Positions 7,585 through 16,357 of a stretch of 64,000 bases of DNA are shown here, one piece after another. The notes below the pieces were generated by a model that was not told the DNA's origin, ran no database searches, and worked only from the letters and a program-made list of their open reading frames with translations. Origin of the DNA: Candidatus Eiseniibacteriota bacterium (GTDB taxonomy: Bacteria; Orphanbacterota; Orphanbacteria; Orphanbacterales; Orphanbacteraceae); NCBI GenBank assembly GCA_029262235.1, contig JAJCZU010000010.1, forward strand, positions 57,011-121,010, in the 5' to 3' direction. How positions within the stretch are numbered: the first letter of the stretch is position 1; every line of letters starts with the position of its first letter. The position numbers and the translations under genes are program-made.

Positions 7585-9125
7585 GCGCTGCCGCCGCCCC
7601 CACCCTGCGACCCGCGCACGGCTTGCGTTCCTCGCACATTCTCCCCGCGTGCAAAATAGACGCCCGACGGCGCGCTTGCTCCCGCATCATCGCGACCATC
7701 CCACGCGATCGATGACGCGCCGCGGGCAAGATGCAGCGTGCGCACGCGCCGCCCGGCAATGTCGTAGATCGCGATGTCGAGCGCAGAGCCGGGCGCGGAG
7801 CCGGACAACGACCCGGGCGCACGCGTCGCGCGTATTTCGGTGGAGCCGCGCGTAATGCTCGGCACGGCGGTCAGCGCAAACGGCCGGCCGGCGTCGAGAG
7901 CGGGGTGCACGCCCTCCGCAACTTCCGTCGGCACCGACGTCGAGTAGTCCGAGTGCCACATGATCTCGAAGATCGGCTCGTTCATCTCGATGTTGTAGCC
8001 GTCGAGCCGGAAATCGACATCAAACCCCGTGCCGTTCGCGCGCTTGTTCAGCGTGATCATCTCGTCTTCGAACGTCAGCTCCTGATACTTGCCGAGCATG
8101 AACGACATGGTCGTGCGCGAGGTCGCGATCGGCACGCCGCCGCCGTCGCGGATCAGCGCATCGAAAGTGACGGCGCACGCTTCGGTCCCGAGCTGAACCG
8201 TCGGCGTTCCCATGATCTCCGGTGTGTTGCCTGCGATCGGCGCGAGATCCACAGCAACCGTCGTCGTCATGTTGTCGAAAGCGTCGAACGTGTCCCAGTA
8301 AGCGCGCATCACGGCGATATTGCCCTCATAGAACGGTGCCTCGCCCCACTCCCATCGCATGCACGGCGCGATGCCCTGCACTTCCGCATACTTCAGCGCC
8401 ACGTTCGCCTGATAGAGCGGCTGCGAAACGAGATCGAGCGCGCGAAAGACGAGCGGCGACGACGGGATCGGCGGAATCTGCGTGGCCACGAAGTCGCCCA
8501 GGAACTGCGCCGTAAGTGAGGCATTGCGCTTCGACCGGATGTCCGCGATCTGCATGCGCCCGTCATCAAACTCGTTCAGCGGCTCGACGATGATCTCGAT
8601 ACGCGTGACGGCCGTATCGAAGTGATCGGGCAGCAGCGGGAAGCTCGCCGTCCCCGGCCCGTTCATGTACTCAGTCGATGCAACCGCCCCGCCCGGCGCG
8701 TAACGCCAGCACCAGATCACGATGTCGGTTGTCGATTCCGTCACGCGGATGTCGATCCGGTCGACCGTGCCGCCTTCGGTCAGATCCGTCGGCACAGCGA
8801 GTTCATACACGTACTTCATCTCGCCGCCGTTCAGAAAATCGATCACTGTCGCGTCGTCGTATACGAATCCCGCGTTCAGCGAGGCGATGACGAGGCTCGA
8901 TGGTCCGTTCGCCGTGGCGGTCAACTTGCGATTCGCGGCCAGGCAGTGCGCACGGTCGTTGACCGCGATCGTCTGCGAGACTGTGTTCCCGGGCGCCTGG
9001 ATGTAGAAGTCGCGGTTCTCGAAATCGTCGATCAAGGTCTGGGCCTGGGCAGTCGACGCATCCGCGAGCAACGCTGCCATGATGAGGGCGACGAGAAGTG
9101 CGAGTACGATGTTCAGTCTGGGCAT
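7533..9125 (-). CDS. Secreted protein with FlgD-like C-terminal domain
   Basis: 530 residues with AGGAG seven bases before the ATG. The signal peptide is clear (IVLALLVALIMAALLADASTAQAQ). The central 400 residues are beta-rich with several conserved-looking Trp and Cys and no enzyme motif that I recognise. The C-terminus is the FlgD-like Ig fold (LDIAIYDIAGRRVRTL, IAWDGRDDAGASAPSGVYFA). A Gly/Ser/Gln-rich stretch (GSQGGGGGSAQ) is inserted before the final basic RIVRIR, which is unusual for this domain. It probably acts at the cell surface or is secreted. It overlaps the converging gene at 7081-7584. Confidence 0.8.
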   Translation of the reverse strand: MPRLNIVLALLVALIMAALLADASTAQAQTLIDDFENRDFYIQAPGNTVSQTIAVNDRAHCLAANRKLTATANGPSSLVIASLNAGFVYDDATVIDFLNGGEMKYVYELAVPTDLTEGGTVDRIDIRVTESTTDIVIWCWRYAPGGAVASTEYMNGPGTASFPLLPDHFDTAVTRIEIIVEPLNEFDDGRMQIADIRSKRNASLTAQFLGDFVATQIPPIPSSPLVFRALDLVSQPLYQANVALKYAEVQGIAPCMRWEWGEAPFYEGNIAVMRAYWDTFDAFDNMTTTVAVDLAPIAGNTPEIMGTPTVQLGTEACAVTFDALIRDGGGVPIATSRTTMSFMLGKYQELTFEDEMITLNKRANGTGFDVDFRLDGYNIEMNEPIFEIMWHSDYSTSVPTEVAEGVHPALDAGRPFALTAVPSITRGSTEIRATRAPGSLSGSAPGSALDIAIYDIAGRRVRTLHLARGASSIAWDGRDDAGASAPSGVYFARGENVRGTQAVRGSQGGGGGSAQNPVVSAASARIVRIR

Positions 9126-9312
9126 GATTCGGCTCCTGCATGGCGAGCGCAGCCCCGTTTGCGAAACAATTCCGCCCCGGCGCGCCCGCTCTTTCCTTCA
9201 TAAAGAGAGCCGAAAACCGGGACCGAAAGCCGACAGGCAAACGACAAGGTGCCTGCTATGATCACTTCCGCCAGGGAGTCGTGTACGCGAGGAAACGGGA
9301 GGACGGATCGAG

Positions 9313-10917
9313 TTGCGGGTTTTTCGAAAAGCACTAGAAGAAGCCGCGCGGGCGGGGACGAGCGATAGAGACAGGCTGCGCCGCTGGATCTATGTTCCTT
9401 ACGATCAACTGAATGACGGGATCGGACCGCTTGCAAACGAGAATCGCGGCGACCTCGGCGTCATACTGATCGAGAGCGTCGCGAAGGCGAGACGGCGCCC
9501 CTATCACAAGCAGAAGCTCGCGCTCGTACTCGCGAACATGCGGCACTTTGCGATCGAAGCGGCCGGCAAGGGTGTTGCGGTTCGCTATGAAGTCACAAAC
9601 GGGAATTACCGGGACAGGCTTGCTGCGATAACAAAGGAACTCGGCCCCATCCGCATGATGGAGCCCGCCGAGCGGGAACTCCGCGACGAACTCGCCCCGC
9701 TCGTGCGTGACGAACGAATCGAAGTTCTGCCTCACGAGGGCTGGCTCACGACCCGGGAACAGTTCGAGCGCGCGGCGCCGAGCGGCCCGCCGTGGCGCAT
9801 GGATCGTTTCTACCGCATCGTTCGCAGCGACACGGGCATTCTGATGGAAGACGGAAAACCTGTGGGGGGCAGGTACAGCTTCGACGCGGAGAACCGCAAG
9901 CGCTACGACGGCGAACCACCGGCTCCGGACCCGCCCCGGTTCCGGCCCGACGAGATCACGAAAGAAGTGGGCGCGCTGGTCGAGTCGCGCTTCGCCGATC
10001 ATCCCGGGACGCTGGATCTGACGGCTTTGCCCGCGAGTCACCGCGATGCGCTCCGCTTCTGGCGCTGGGCGCGCGAGTCGTGCATGGAACACTTCGGCCC
10101 GTTCGAGGACGCGATGTCGACCGCGTCGCGCGGCCTGTTCCACACCCGGATCTCGGCCCTCGTCAATCTGCACAGACTGCTGCCCGCAACGGTCCTGAAT
10201 GACGTTCTCGATCTCGACATTCCGCTCGCGAGCAAAGAGGGTTTCGCGCGTCAGGTCACAGGCTGGCGTGAGTTCGTTCGTCACGTGCACATCGCAACAG
10301 ACGGCTTTCGCACCATTGAGGGTCGCGCGACACCGATCGAAAACGGCGGAGCCGCTCCCTCGTTTCTGCGGGGGCGCACGGATCTGCCCGCCGCGTTCTG
10401 GGGTACGCAATCGGGACTGCACTGCCTCGACACGGTCATAGCCGACGTCTGGAGCGAGTCGTATTCGCACCACATCACGCGCCTCATGATCCTGTCGAAT
10501 CTCGGCACGCTGCTCGACATCAAGCCGCGCGAACTCACCGACTGGTTCTGGGTCGCCTATCACGACGCGTACGACTGGGTCGTCGAACCCAACGTTCTCG
10601 GCATGGGCACGTTCGCGACCGGCGATATCATGACGACCAAGCCCTATGTCAGCGGTGCCGCATACATCGACCGCATGAGCGACTACTGCGGATCATGCCG
10701 GTTTCATCCGAAGAAGGACTGCCCGGTAACACATCTCTACTGGGCGTTTCTCGCCCGGAAGGAAAAACTGCTCGCGAAGAACCACCGCGTCCGCCCGGTA
10801 ATGGCATCGCTCGGCAGGCGTTCGGACGAGAAACGGAAAGAGGATGCCCGTGTGTATGAGAAGGTGCGCGGGCGGCTTGCCGACGGCGAAACGATCACAC
10901 CCGAAGATCTGACGTAG
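9313..10917 (+). CDS. FeS-type bacterial photolyase/cryptochrome (deoxyribodipyrimidine photolyase-related)
   Basis: 534 residues. The TTG start follows GGGAGGACGGATCGAG. The family uses FAD plus an antenna ribolumazine and a [4Fe-4S] cluster to repair (6-4) photoproducts or to sense light. Seen here: an N-terminal Rossmann-like region, the FAD helices (TGWREFVRHVH, MILSNLGTLLDIKPRELTDWFW, YDAYDWVVEPNVLGMGTFATG) and four cysteines for the cluster, one in GLHCLD and three in CGSCRFHPKKDC. The GDIMTTKPYVSGAAYI stretch is strongly conserved in this family. Length fits. Neighbouring genes do not indicate a light-response operon. Confidence 0.93.
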   Translation: MRVFRKALEEAARAGTSDRDRLRRWIYVPYDQLNDGIGPLANENRGDLGVILIESVAKARRRPYHKQKLALVLANMRHFAIEAAGKGVAVRYEVTNGNYRDRLAAITKELGPIRMMEPAERELRDELAPLVRDERIEVLPHEGWLTTREQFERAAPSGPPWRMDRFYRIVRSDTGILMEDGKPVGGRYSFDAENRKRYDGEPPAPDPPRFRPDEITKEVGALVESRFADHPGTLDLTALPASHRDALRFWRWARESCMEHFGPFEDAMSTASRGLFHTRISALVNLHRLLPATVLNDVLDLDIPLASKEGFARQVTGWREFVRHVHIATDGFRTIEGRATPIENGGAAPSFLRGRTDLPAAFWGTQSGLHCLDTVIADVWSESYSHHITRLMILSNLGTLLDIKPRELTDWFWVAYHDAYDWVVEPNVLGMGTFATGDIMTTKPYVSGAAYIDRMSDYCGSCRFHPKKDCPVTHLYWAFLARKEKLLAKNHRVRPVMASLGRRSDEKRKEDARVYEKVRGRLADGETITPEDLT

Positions 10918-11074
10918 CCCGATTGCGACCCGCGCAGTCGAATCCCGATTACACCTTGCGAATCCGGTCGATTCAGCCGATTCTCCGTTGAGATGACATT
11001 CGGAGAACGCGGATGGCGAATGAACCGACCCCGCCCCTTCGGGGTAGACATCAGAACCACGGAGACCGCATTTT
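10918..11074. other. Spacer with two short inverted repeats
   Basis: The gap before the DprE1-like gene holds TTCTCCG/CGGAGAA (10981-10987 with 11001-11007) and ACCCCG/CGGGGT (11028-11033 with 11040-11045). Neither is followed by a T-run, so neither is a clear terminator. GGAG at about 11061 serves the next gene. Confidence 0.4.
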
Positions 11075-12436
11075 TTGGCCGAGAAACCGGAAATCAACGA
11101 GAGTCCGCCGCGTCTCGCACGCGGCAGAATCGCGGGATGGGGGCGGCAGTACGCGCCCGGTCGCGAGGTGCTCACGACGGAGCTGCGTGAAGCCTCCGAA
11201 GGGGCCGTGCTTTTTCGTGGCCTCGGGCGCTCCTACGGCGACTCGGCGATACCGCCCGAATCCGAACCGGTCGTGGTCGCCACGCCTCTCGCGGACCGCA
11301 TCCATTCGTTCGACCGCGATACGGGAATATTGCGCGCCGAAGCCGGGCTCTCCCTCTACACGCTGAATGAACTGTTCCTGCGACGCGGATGGTTCACGCC
11401 GGTTTCGCCCGGCACGCAGTTCGTAACGCTCGGGGGCATGGTCGCCGGTGACGTGCACGGCAAGAATCATCATGTCGACGGATGCTTTGGCCAGCACGTA
11501 CTGGCCCTCACGATGCGGCTCGCCGACGGGCGCATCCTTACGTGCTCACGCGAGGAGAACGCCGATCTCTTTCTCGCGACGATCGGCGGCATGGGCCTCA
11601 CGGGGCACATTCTCGAAGTCACGTTCACGATGAAGCGCATTGCCAGCCCCTGGATCCTGCAGGAGACCGAGAAGATCGACAATCTCGACGCGTTCCTCGC
11701 CGGGCTGCAGGCGAGTGCGCAGGAGTGGCCGTACACCGTCGGCTGGATCGATTGCCTCGCGCGCGGCAGGAACATGGGACGCGGCATTCTGATGCGCGGA
11801 CGCTGGGCGAAGCCCGACGAAGCCCCGAGCTATCCGCCGCCGCGCAAGAAGCGGATCGGTGTTCCCTTCGTACTGCCCGAATTCCTGCTGAATCCGCTCA
11901 CCGTGCGCGCGTTCAACACCCTCTATTATGGTAAGCACATCTTTCGAAGCACACGCGGTATCGCGCACCCCGATACGTTCTTCTATCCGCTCGACGCGAT
12001 CATTGACTGGAATCGTATCTACGGGCCGCGCGGATTCACGCAGTACCAGTGCGTGCTGCCCGAAAAGGAGCGCCCCGGTGCCGCGAAACGCTTCCTCGAA
12101 CTGCTCACGCGCCTCGGCGGCTCGTCGTTCCTGTCGGTTATCAAGGATTGCGGCGCCGAAAGCGACGGCATGCTTTCGTTTCCGATGCCGGGGATTTCCA
12201 TCGCGCTCGACATCGCGGTGCGCGATAATACCCGCGAGCTCGTGGATCGACTGAACGAGCTCGTGATCGATGAAGGCGGCCGCGTGTATCTTTGCAAGGA
12301 CGCGTTCATGCGCGCCGAACATTTTGCCGCCATGGAACCGCGCCTCGACGAATGGAAAGAAGTGCGCGAGAAATGGAATCCGGGCGCGCGCATACGCAGT
12401 GCGCAGTCCGTTCGACTGATGGGAGACCGGCCTTGA
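11075..12436 (+). CDS. FAD-dependent oxidoreductase, DprE1-like
   Basis: 453 residues of the VAO-type FAD oxidase fold. The N-terminal FAD domain has FRGLGRSYGDSA and the pattern GGMVAGDVHGKNHH, which is the signature of DprE1 (decaprenylphosphoryl-ribose 2'-oxidase, first half of the ribose-to-arabinose epimerisation). The C-terminal substrate domain follows. The place of the benzothiazinone-target cysteine of mycobacterial DprE1 appears to be alanine (GISIALDIA). The TTG start is read from a GGAG about ten bases upstream. The stop overlaps the TTG start of the SDR gene by four bases, so the two proteins are probably made together. The sugar-lipid substrate in this organism is unknown. Confidence 0.87.
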   Translation: MAEKPEINESPPRLARGRIAGWGRQYAPGREVLTTELREASEGAVLFRGLGRSYGDSAIPPESEPVVVATPLADRIHSFDRDTGILRAEAGLSLYTLNELFLRRGWFTPVSPGTQFVTLGGMVAGDVHGKNHHVDGCFGQHVLALTMRLADGRILTCSREENADLFLATIGGMGLTGHILEVTFTMKRIASPWILQETEKIDNLDAFLAGLQASAQEWPYTVGWIDCLARGRNMGRGILMRGRWAKPDEAPSYPPPRKKRIGVPFVLPEFLLNPLTVRAFNTLYYGKHIFRSTRGIAHPDTFFYPLDAIIDWNRIYGPRGFTQYQCVLPEKERPGAAKRFLELLTRLGGSSFLSVIKDCGAESDGMLSFPMPGISIALDIAVRDNTRELVDRLNELVIDEGGRVYLCKDAFMRAEHFAAMEPRLDEWKEVREKWNPGARIRSAQSVRLMGDRP

Positions 12437-13170
12437 GAATCGCAATCGTAGGCGCAACGAAGGGAATGGGGCGTTCGCTCGCGCGGGCGCTCGCCGATCG
12501 CGGCGACCAGCTCTATCTGTGGGGACGCGACATCGGCGACCTCGAGCTCGCGGCCGCGGACCTGCGCGCCCGCTCCGACAGCCGCGTAGCCGGGTTCGGG
12601 GCGCTCGACTTTGAAGCGCCCGAAATGTTCGACGACGCGCTTGACGCAGCAGAGAAGGCGCTCGGCAAACTCGACGGCGTCGTCATAACTGCCGGTTTCT
12701 TCAACACCCAGGACAAACTCGAACAGGACCCCGCGTTTCTCGCACGCCTCATGACCGTGAACTACACGAACACCGTGCTCTTCTGCGAAAACGCGCGCAA
12801 ACGAATGATCGCCGGCGGCGGAGGACTGCTTTGCGTCTTTTCGTCAGTGGCCGGAGACCGCGGCCGGAAACCCGTCATTCTGTACGGCTCCAGTAAAGCA
12901 GGGCTTTCGCACTATCTCGAAGGCCTCGACCACAAGTTCCACGCCTCGGGACTGCACGTACTGAACGTAAAGCCCGGCTTCGTCAAGACGAGCATGACCG
13001 CCGGACTCCCCTCGCCGCCGTTCGCCGGCGATCCCGACGCCGTCGCCCGCACCGTAATCCGCGCCATTGAAAAGAAGAAGGCCGTCGTCTACGCGCCCCC
13101 GATCTGGGGCCTCATCCTCCGCGTCATCCGCACGCTGCCGCGCTTCGTCATGCGAAAGATCAACTTCTAG
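12433..13170 (+). CDS. Short-chain dehydrogenase/reductase, DprE2-like
   Basis: 245 residues. Start TTG overlapping the upstream stop (TTGA), so translation is likely coupled. The NAD(P) glycine motif is GATKGMG at the very N-terminus; NAG is replaced by TAG in VVITAGFF. The catalytic serine and YxxxK appear as FSSVAG and YGSSKAG. A basic/hydrophobic C-terminus (WGLILRVIRTLPRFVMRKINF) is typical of DprE2, which reduces the 2'-keto sugar made by DprE1. The pairing with the upstream DprE1-like gene is the main support for this assignment. The frame stays open upstream to 12292 but that part lies inside the DprE1 gene. Confidence 0.85.
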   Translation: MRIAIVGATKGMGRSLARALADRGDQLYLWGRDIGDLELAAADLRARSDSRVAGFGALDFEAPEMFDDALDAAEKALGKLDGVVITAGFFNTQDKLEQDPAFLARLMTVNYTNTVLFCENARKRMIAGGGGLLCVFSSVAGDRGRKPVILYGSSKAGLSHYLEGLDHKFHASGLHVLNVKPGFVKTSMTAGLPSPPFAGDPDAVARTVIRAIEKKKAVVYAPPIWGLILRVIRTLPRFVMRKINF

Positions 13171-13198
13171 TACGGATTTCCGGAGCCTGCCGCGTCAG

Positions 13199-13340
13199 CG
13201 CGGGCGCGCAGACTTCAGCCTCTCCTCGGCGTCGCCCTGTCGGGCCTGCTCTCATGAAAAGCGAAACTTGAACACCGTACCCCCGGCCCTCCAATGGGGC
13301 TCCGCCTGTGGGGAGCTGAAGCCCGCGCGCCCGTCAGTCG
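13199..13340 (-). repeat. Family-1 intergenic inverted-repeat element, copy C
   Basis: The core blocks match the other copies (GCCCTGTCGGGCCTGCTC, CCCCCGGCCCTCCAATGGGG). The arms are quite different in sequence (GGGCGCGC..CTTCAGC) but still complementary to each other (GCTGAAG..GCGCGCCC on the right, with two A/G differences). Confidence 0.85.
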
Positions 13341-13417
13341 GCGCCGCCGGCTCCGGAAACCCGCACTGCCTTGTGCGCAGGGAATCCGGCGGCGTGACTG
13401 CGAGCGGTCGGAACAGA

Positions 13418-13629
13418 AGCGAACGCTCCCCCTCCCGTCCGATCCGATCCGATCCGCCTCTTCCTCCTCTTCTCCCCCCTAAATCCCGATCGCCGGCGAG
13501 AGAGCGGGGCTGCTGTCGCTTCCCGGATTCCGCGAGCCTCTTTACTTGGCCATTCGGCCAGGCGAGCGGATCGAGGGAAGTGACAGCAGCGAACGCTCCC
13601 CCTCCGTCCGATCCGATCCGATCCGCCTC
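13418..13629. repeat. Pair of about 42-bp direct repeats
   Basis: GCGAACGCTCCCCCTCC(C)GTCC followed by GATCC steps occurs near 13419 and again near 13589, 170 bp apart, with one base indel. The second copy directly abuts the family-2 hairpin. Confidence 0.8.
13519..13580 (-). repeat. Family-2 intergenic hairpin element, copy 1
   Basis: The outer arms CTTCCCGGATTCCGC and GCGGATCGAGGGAAG pair with few mismatches. The inner stem is TTGGCC-ATTC-GGCCAG. Read on the minus strand it matches the copy at 34616-34684 through CTGGCC..GGCCAAGTA and CTCGCGG.ATCCGGGAAG. Confidence 0.8.
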
Positions 13630-13759
13630 CCATTCAATTTTCCAGCAAATTGTGACCCTCCCTGTCCGTAAAGAGTCATAGACAGGAAGAGCAGAACCCT
13701 CCCCCACGCACTGCTTAAACCAGATTCAACTCGAAAACCGGCCTGGAGGAGAAATCCAC

Positions 13760-14494
13760 ATGCAATTGGTACTACGCAATCCGCTCGTCGGGATCGTAAC
13801 GCTCGCGGCGCTTCTGTACGCAACGGGCGCAATGGGCGCGACAGTGACTGAAACGTTCGCAGGCTTTCCGGCGGGCAAGGTGATCGCGGGCGATCTGCCG
13901 GGCGGCGGCACGGCATCGGGCACCGACCTGGCGAACCTCACGGTCGGCGTCGTAAACACGGGTGGCGGACCGGACGCGGCCATCATCTTCGACTCGGGCA
14001 ATCCGACGGGCGGAGACCCGGATCTCGGCACGCCGAATCAGACGTGCGGCGGGCCAGGTGTGGGGTCGGGCGGCGAACAGGGACAGCCCTACGAAAACTG
14101 CGTCGCGTACGGCAACCTGCTGATCGTGGCGGAAGACATCGTGGACGCGGGCGGCGACGGCTTCGTTGACGACCCGGACGACGAACACGGCGGTGGCGTA
14201 ATCACGTTCGCGTTCGACGCTCCGGTGATTCCGCTCGACATCGTGATCATCGACATCGACGCGACGGAAACGGCGGACGTCGCAATCAGCAACAACGTCA
14301 TGAGCGTGGTCGTCAGCGCGACAAGCGCGGGCAACAACTCGGCCCAGACGATCGACCTTTCGGGCAAGGGCGCGATCACGGAACTCGAAGTTTCGTTCTC
14401 GGGATCGGGCGCCATCGCGCAGCTTCGCTACGAAACGGTTTCGACCGCGACGGAAGAAATGTCGTGGGGGGGCGTAAAGGAACTCTTCCGCTAG
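13760..14494 (+). CDS. Secreted hypothetical protein
   Basis: 244 residues, strong GGAGGAG before the ATG. The signal peptide is AALLYATGAMGA. The mature part is Gly/Asp-rich and beta-rich, with FDSGNPTGGDPDLGTPN and a block of hydrophobic beta strands (PLDIVIIDIDATETADVAI). This resembles the N-terminal domains of many exported PEP-CTERM or choice-of-anchor proteins. No membrane anchor follows; the protein ends EEMSWGGVKELFR. No enzyme motif. It stands alone between a repeat region and a terminator. Confidence 0.75.
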   Translation: MQLVLRNPLVGIVTLAALLYATGAMGATVTETFAGFPAGKVIAGDLPGGGTASGTDLANLTVGVVNTGGGPDAAIIFDSGNPTGGDPDLGTPNQTCGGPGVGSGGEQGQPYENCVAYGNLLIVAEDIVDAGGDGFVDDPDDEHGGGVITFAFDAPVIPLDIVIIDIDATETADVAISNNVMSVVVSATSAGNNSAQTIDLSGKGAITELEVSFSGSGAIAQLRYETVSTATEEMSWGGVKELFR

Positions 14495-14559
14495 TTCTCG
14501 GCGCAAGTCGACGGGCCCAGCCTTCGGCCGGAACCATCGGCGTGACTCGGGCACTTCGC

Positions 14560-14604
14560 GATACGCGATACGTGATACGTGATACGTGATACGTGATACG
14601 CGAT
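14560..14604 (+). repeat. Six tandem 7-bp repeats (GATACGY)
   Basis: GATACGC, four times GATACGT, then GATACGC, without interruption from 14560 to 14601. It follows the end of the secreted-protein gene and precedes the terminator. Confidence 0.95.
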
Positions 14605-14614
14605 TAATTTACTG

Positions 14615-14643
14615 CGGGGAGGGCTTCGGCTCTCCCCGTTTTT
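14615..14643 (+). terminator. Rho-independent terminator
   Basis: Stem CGGGGAG/CTCCCCG with a GGCTTCGGCT top, followed by five T. It ends transcription of the secreted-protein gene before the Rieske-GltB gene. Confidence 0.85.
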
Positions 14644-14719
14644 GCGTTCTCGTTCCGGTACGGGTTACAATCACGCGGCACCCCGATTCAGAACGCCGCA
14701 TGACAAAGGAGCCCTCGTT

Positions 14720-16357
14720 TTGCCGACGAAGAACATGCCCGCACAATCGAAACGGATCGCGAAGTGGAGTGAACTGAAAGAGCATGAGCCCGCGTACGCA
14801 CTGGTGGCGAACGTCGATCTCGTCGTGATCCGATACGGCAGCGAAGTTTCGGTGCTGTACGGTCGCTGTCATCATCGCGGCGCACTGCTTGCGGATGGCC
14901 ACATCGACGGCAACAACCTGATCTGCGGCGTGCACGGCTGGGACTACCGCTACGACACGGGCGTCAGCGAATACAACAACAACGAGGCTCTGCACAAATT
15001 CTCTTCGTGGATCGATCAAAAGGCCGACGCGCTCCTGGTCGACGAAGAGGAGATCGCGGCATTTGCGAAGGCGAATCCGCAGCCGTACGATCGCGATTCC
15101 TATCTGGGCCTTTACGCGGACGTGCACGGCACGAGCGAAGAGCCGTTCAACAACTACATTCAGGATCTCGCGCGAAACGGACTGAAGAAGCACGGGCATC
15201 ACGGACCGGTTTCGGCGATGGGCGTTCCACTGACGGAGCTTCCGCGCTGGGACGACATTCAACTGCTGACAGGTCAGCTTGCGCGGCAGCCTCTGCTCGA
15301 CGACCACGCGGTGGGCACGAAACTCGTGATCGGCCCGAACGCGAAGAAGCCGCTGGAACTCGCGATTCCGCTCTTCGTGAGCGACATGAGTTTCGGCGCA
15401 CTCAGCGAAGAGGCGAAAGTGTCTCTTGCGATGGGCGCGGAGATGGCGGGCACCGGCATCTGCTCGGGCGAGGGGGGCATGCTGCCGGAGGAACAGCAGG
15501 CGAACTCACGCTACTTCTATGAACTCGCTTCGGCGCGCTTCGGCTGGGATATCGAGAAGGTAAAGCGGGTGCAGGCGTTTCACTTCAAGGGTGGTCAGGG
15601 CGCGAAGACGGGCACGGGCGGGCATCTGCCTGGCGAGAAAGTGAAAGGAAAGATCGCGAAAGTGCGCGGCCTCGAGGAGGGACATGCGGCGATCAGCCCC
15701 TCGACGTTCGCGGATCTCCAGACTCCGGCCGACTATCGCGCGATCGCCGAGCAGGTGCGCGATGTTTCGGGCGGGATTCCGATCGGCTTCAAGCTGTCGG
15801 CGCAGCATATCGAGGATGATATCGATTTCGCGCTCGAGGTGGGCGTCGACTACATCATTCTCGACGGGCGGGGAGGCGGAACAGGCGCGGCGCCCGCGAT
15901 CTTCAAGGACAACATTTCCGTCCCCACGATTCCGGCTCTTGCCAGGGCGCGGCGCCATCTCGACAAGTCGGACAGGGGCGATGTGACCTTGATTGCAACG
16001 GGCGGACTTCGGAAGGACGCGGACTTCATCAAGGCGATGGCGCTCGGCGCGGACGGGGTAGCGGTTGCGAACAGCGCGATTCAGGCGATCGGGTGCCTCG
16101 GCATGCGTGCGTGCCACACGAACAACTGTCCGGTCGGCATCGCGACGCAGAAGAAGCATTTGCGAGAGCGGCTCATCGTGAAGAAATCGGCCGAGCGCTT
16201 GAAGAACTACTTCGAAGCGACGGTTGAACTGATGCAGGTCATGGCGCGCGCGTGCGGCCATGCGCACCTGGGTGAGTTCCGGCTCGAGGATCTGTCGACA
16301 TGGAATCGCGACATGGCGCACCTGACGGGCATTCCGTACGCAGGCGTCAACCTTTGA
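14720..16357 (+). CDS. Rieske-domain / glutamate-synthase FMN-domain fusion protein
   Basis: 545 residues. I choose TTG 14720 because AGGAG lies eight bases before it; the frame is open from 14642. Residues to about 110 form a Rieske [2Fe-2S] domain (CHHRG...CGVHGW ligands). The rest is the FMN-binding central domain of glutamate synthase: FVSDMSFGALSEEAK, GEGGMLPEEQ, RGGGTGAAP, and the 3Fe-4S cysteines of CLGMRACHTNNCPVGIATQ. There is no amidotransferase domain, so this is a stand-alone GltB-like flavoprotein that receives electrons through its own Rieske centre. The substrate may be glutamate/2-oxoglutarate or something else. Its end overlaps the converging PFK gene by 11 bases. Confidence 0.9.
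   Translation: MPTKNMPAQSKRIAKWSELKEHEPAYALVANVDLVVIRYGSEVSVLYGRCHHRGALLADGHIDGNNLICGVHGWDYRYDTGVSEYNNNEALHKFSSWIDQKADALLVDEEEIAAFAKANPQPYDRDSYLGLYADVHGTSEEPFNNYIQDLARNGLKKHGHHGPVSAMGVPLTELPRWDDIQLLTGQLARQPLLDDHAVGTKLVIGPNAKKPLELAIPLFVSDMSFGALSEEAKVSLAMGAEMAGTGICSGEGGMLPEEQQANSRYFYELASARFGWDIEKVKRVQAFHFKGGQGAKTGTGGHLPGEKVKGKIAKVRGLEEGHAAISPSTFADLQTPADYRAIAEQVRDVSGGIPIGFKLSAQHIEDDIDFALEVGVDYIILDGRGGGTGAAPAIFKDNISVPTIPALARARRHLDKSDRGDVTLIATGGLRKDADFIKAMALGADGVAVANSAIQAIGCLGMRACHTNNCPVGIATQKKHLRERLIVKKSAERLKNYFEATVELMQVMARACGHAHLGEFRLEDLSTWNRDMAHLTGIPYAGVNL

Larger units (their letters stand above)
13171..13759. other. 589-bp repeat-filled intergenic region
   Basis: No gene. It contains family-1 copy C (13199-13340), a direct repeat of about 42 bp beginning GCGAACGCTCCCCCTCC and running through three GATCC steps (near 13419 and 13589), and family-2 copy 1 (13519-13580). 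The last part carries GGAGGAG, the ribosome site of the next gene. Confidence 0.8.

Noticed and set aside
11028-11045. Terminator after the photolyase
   Set aside because: A short GC stem without T-run; kept only as an inverted repeat.
13067-13681. 204-codon frame after the SDR gene
   Set aside because: Runs through family-1 and GATCC repeats; low-complexity translation.
14560-14604. CRISPR array
   Set aside because: Units are only 7 bp with no spacers and no cas genes.
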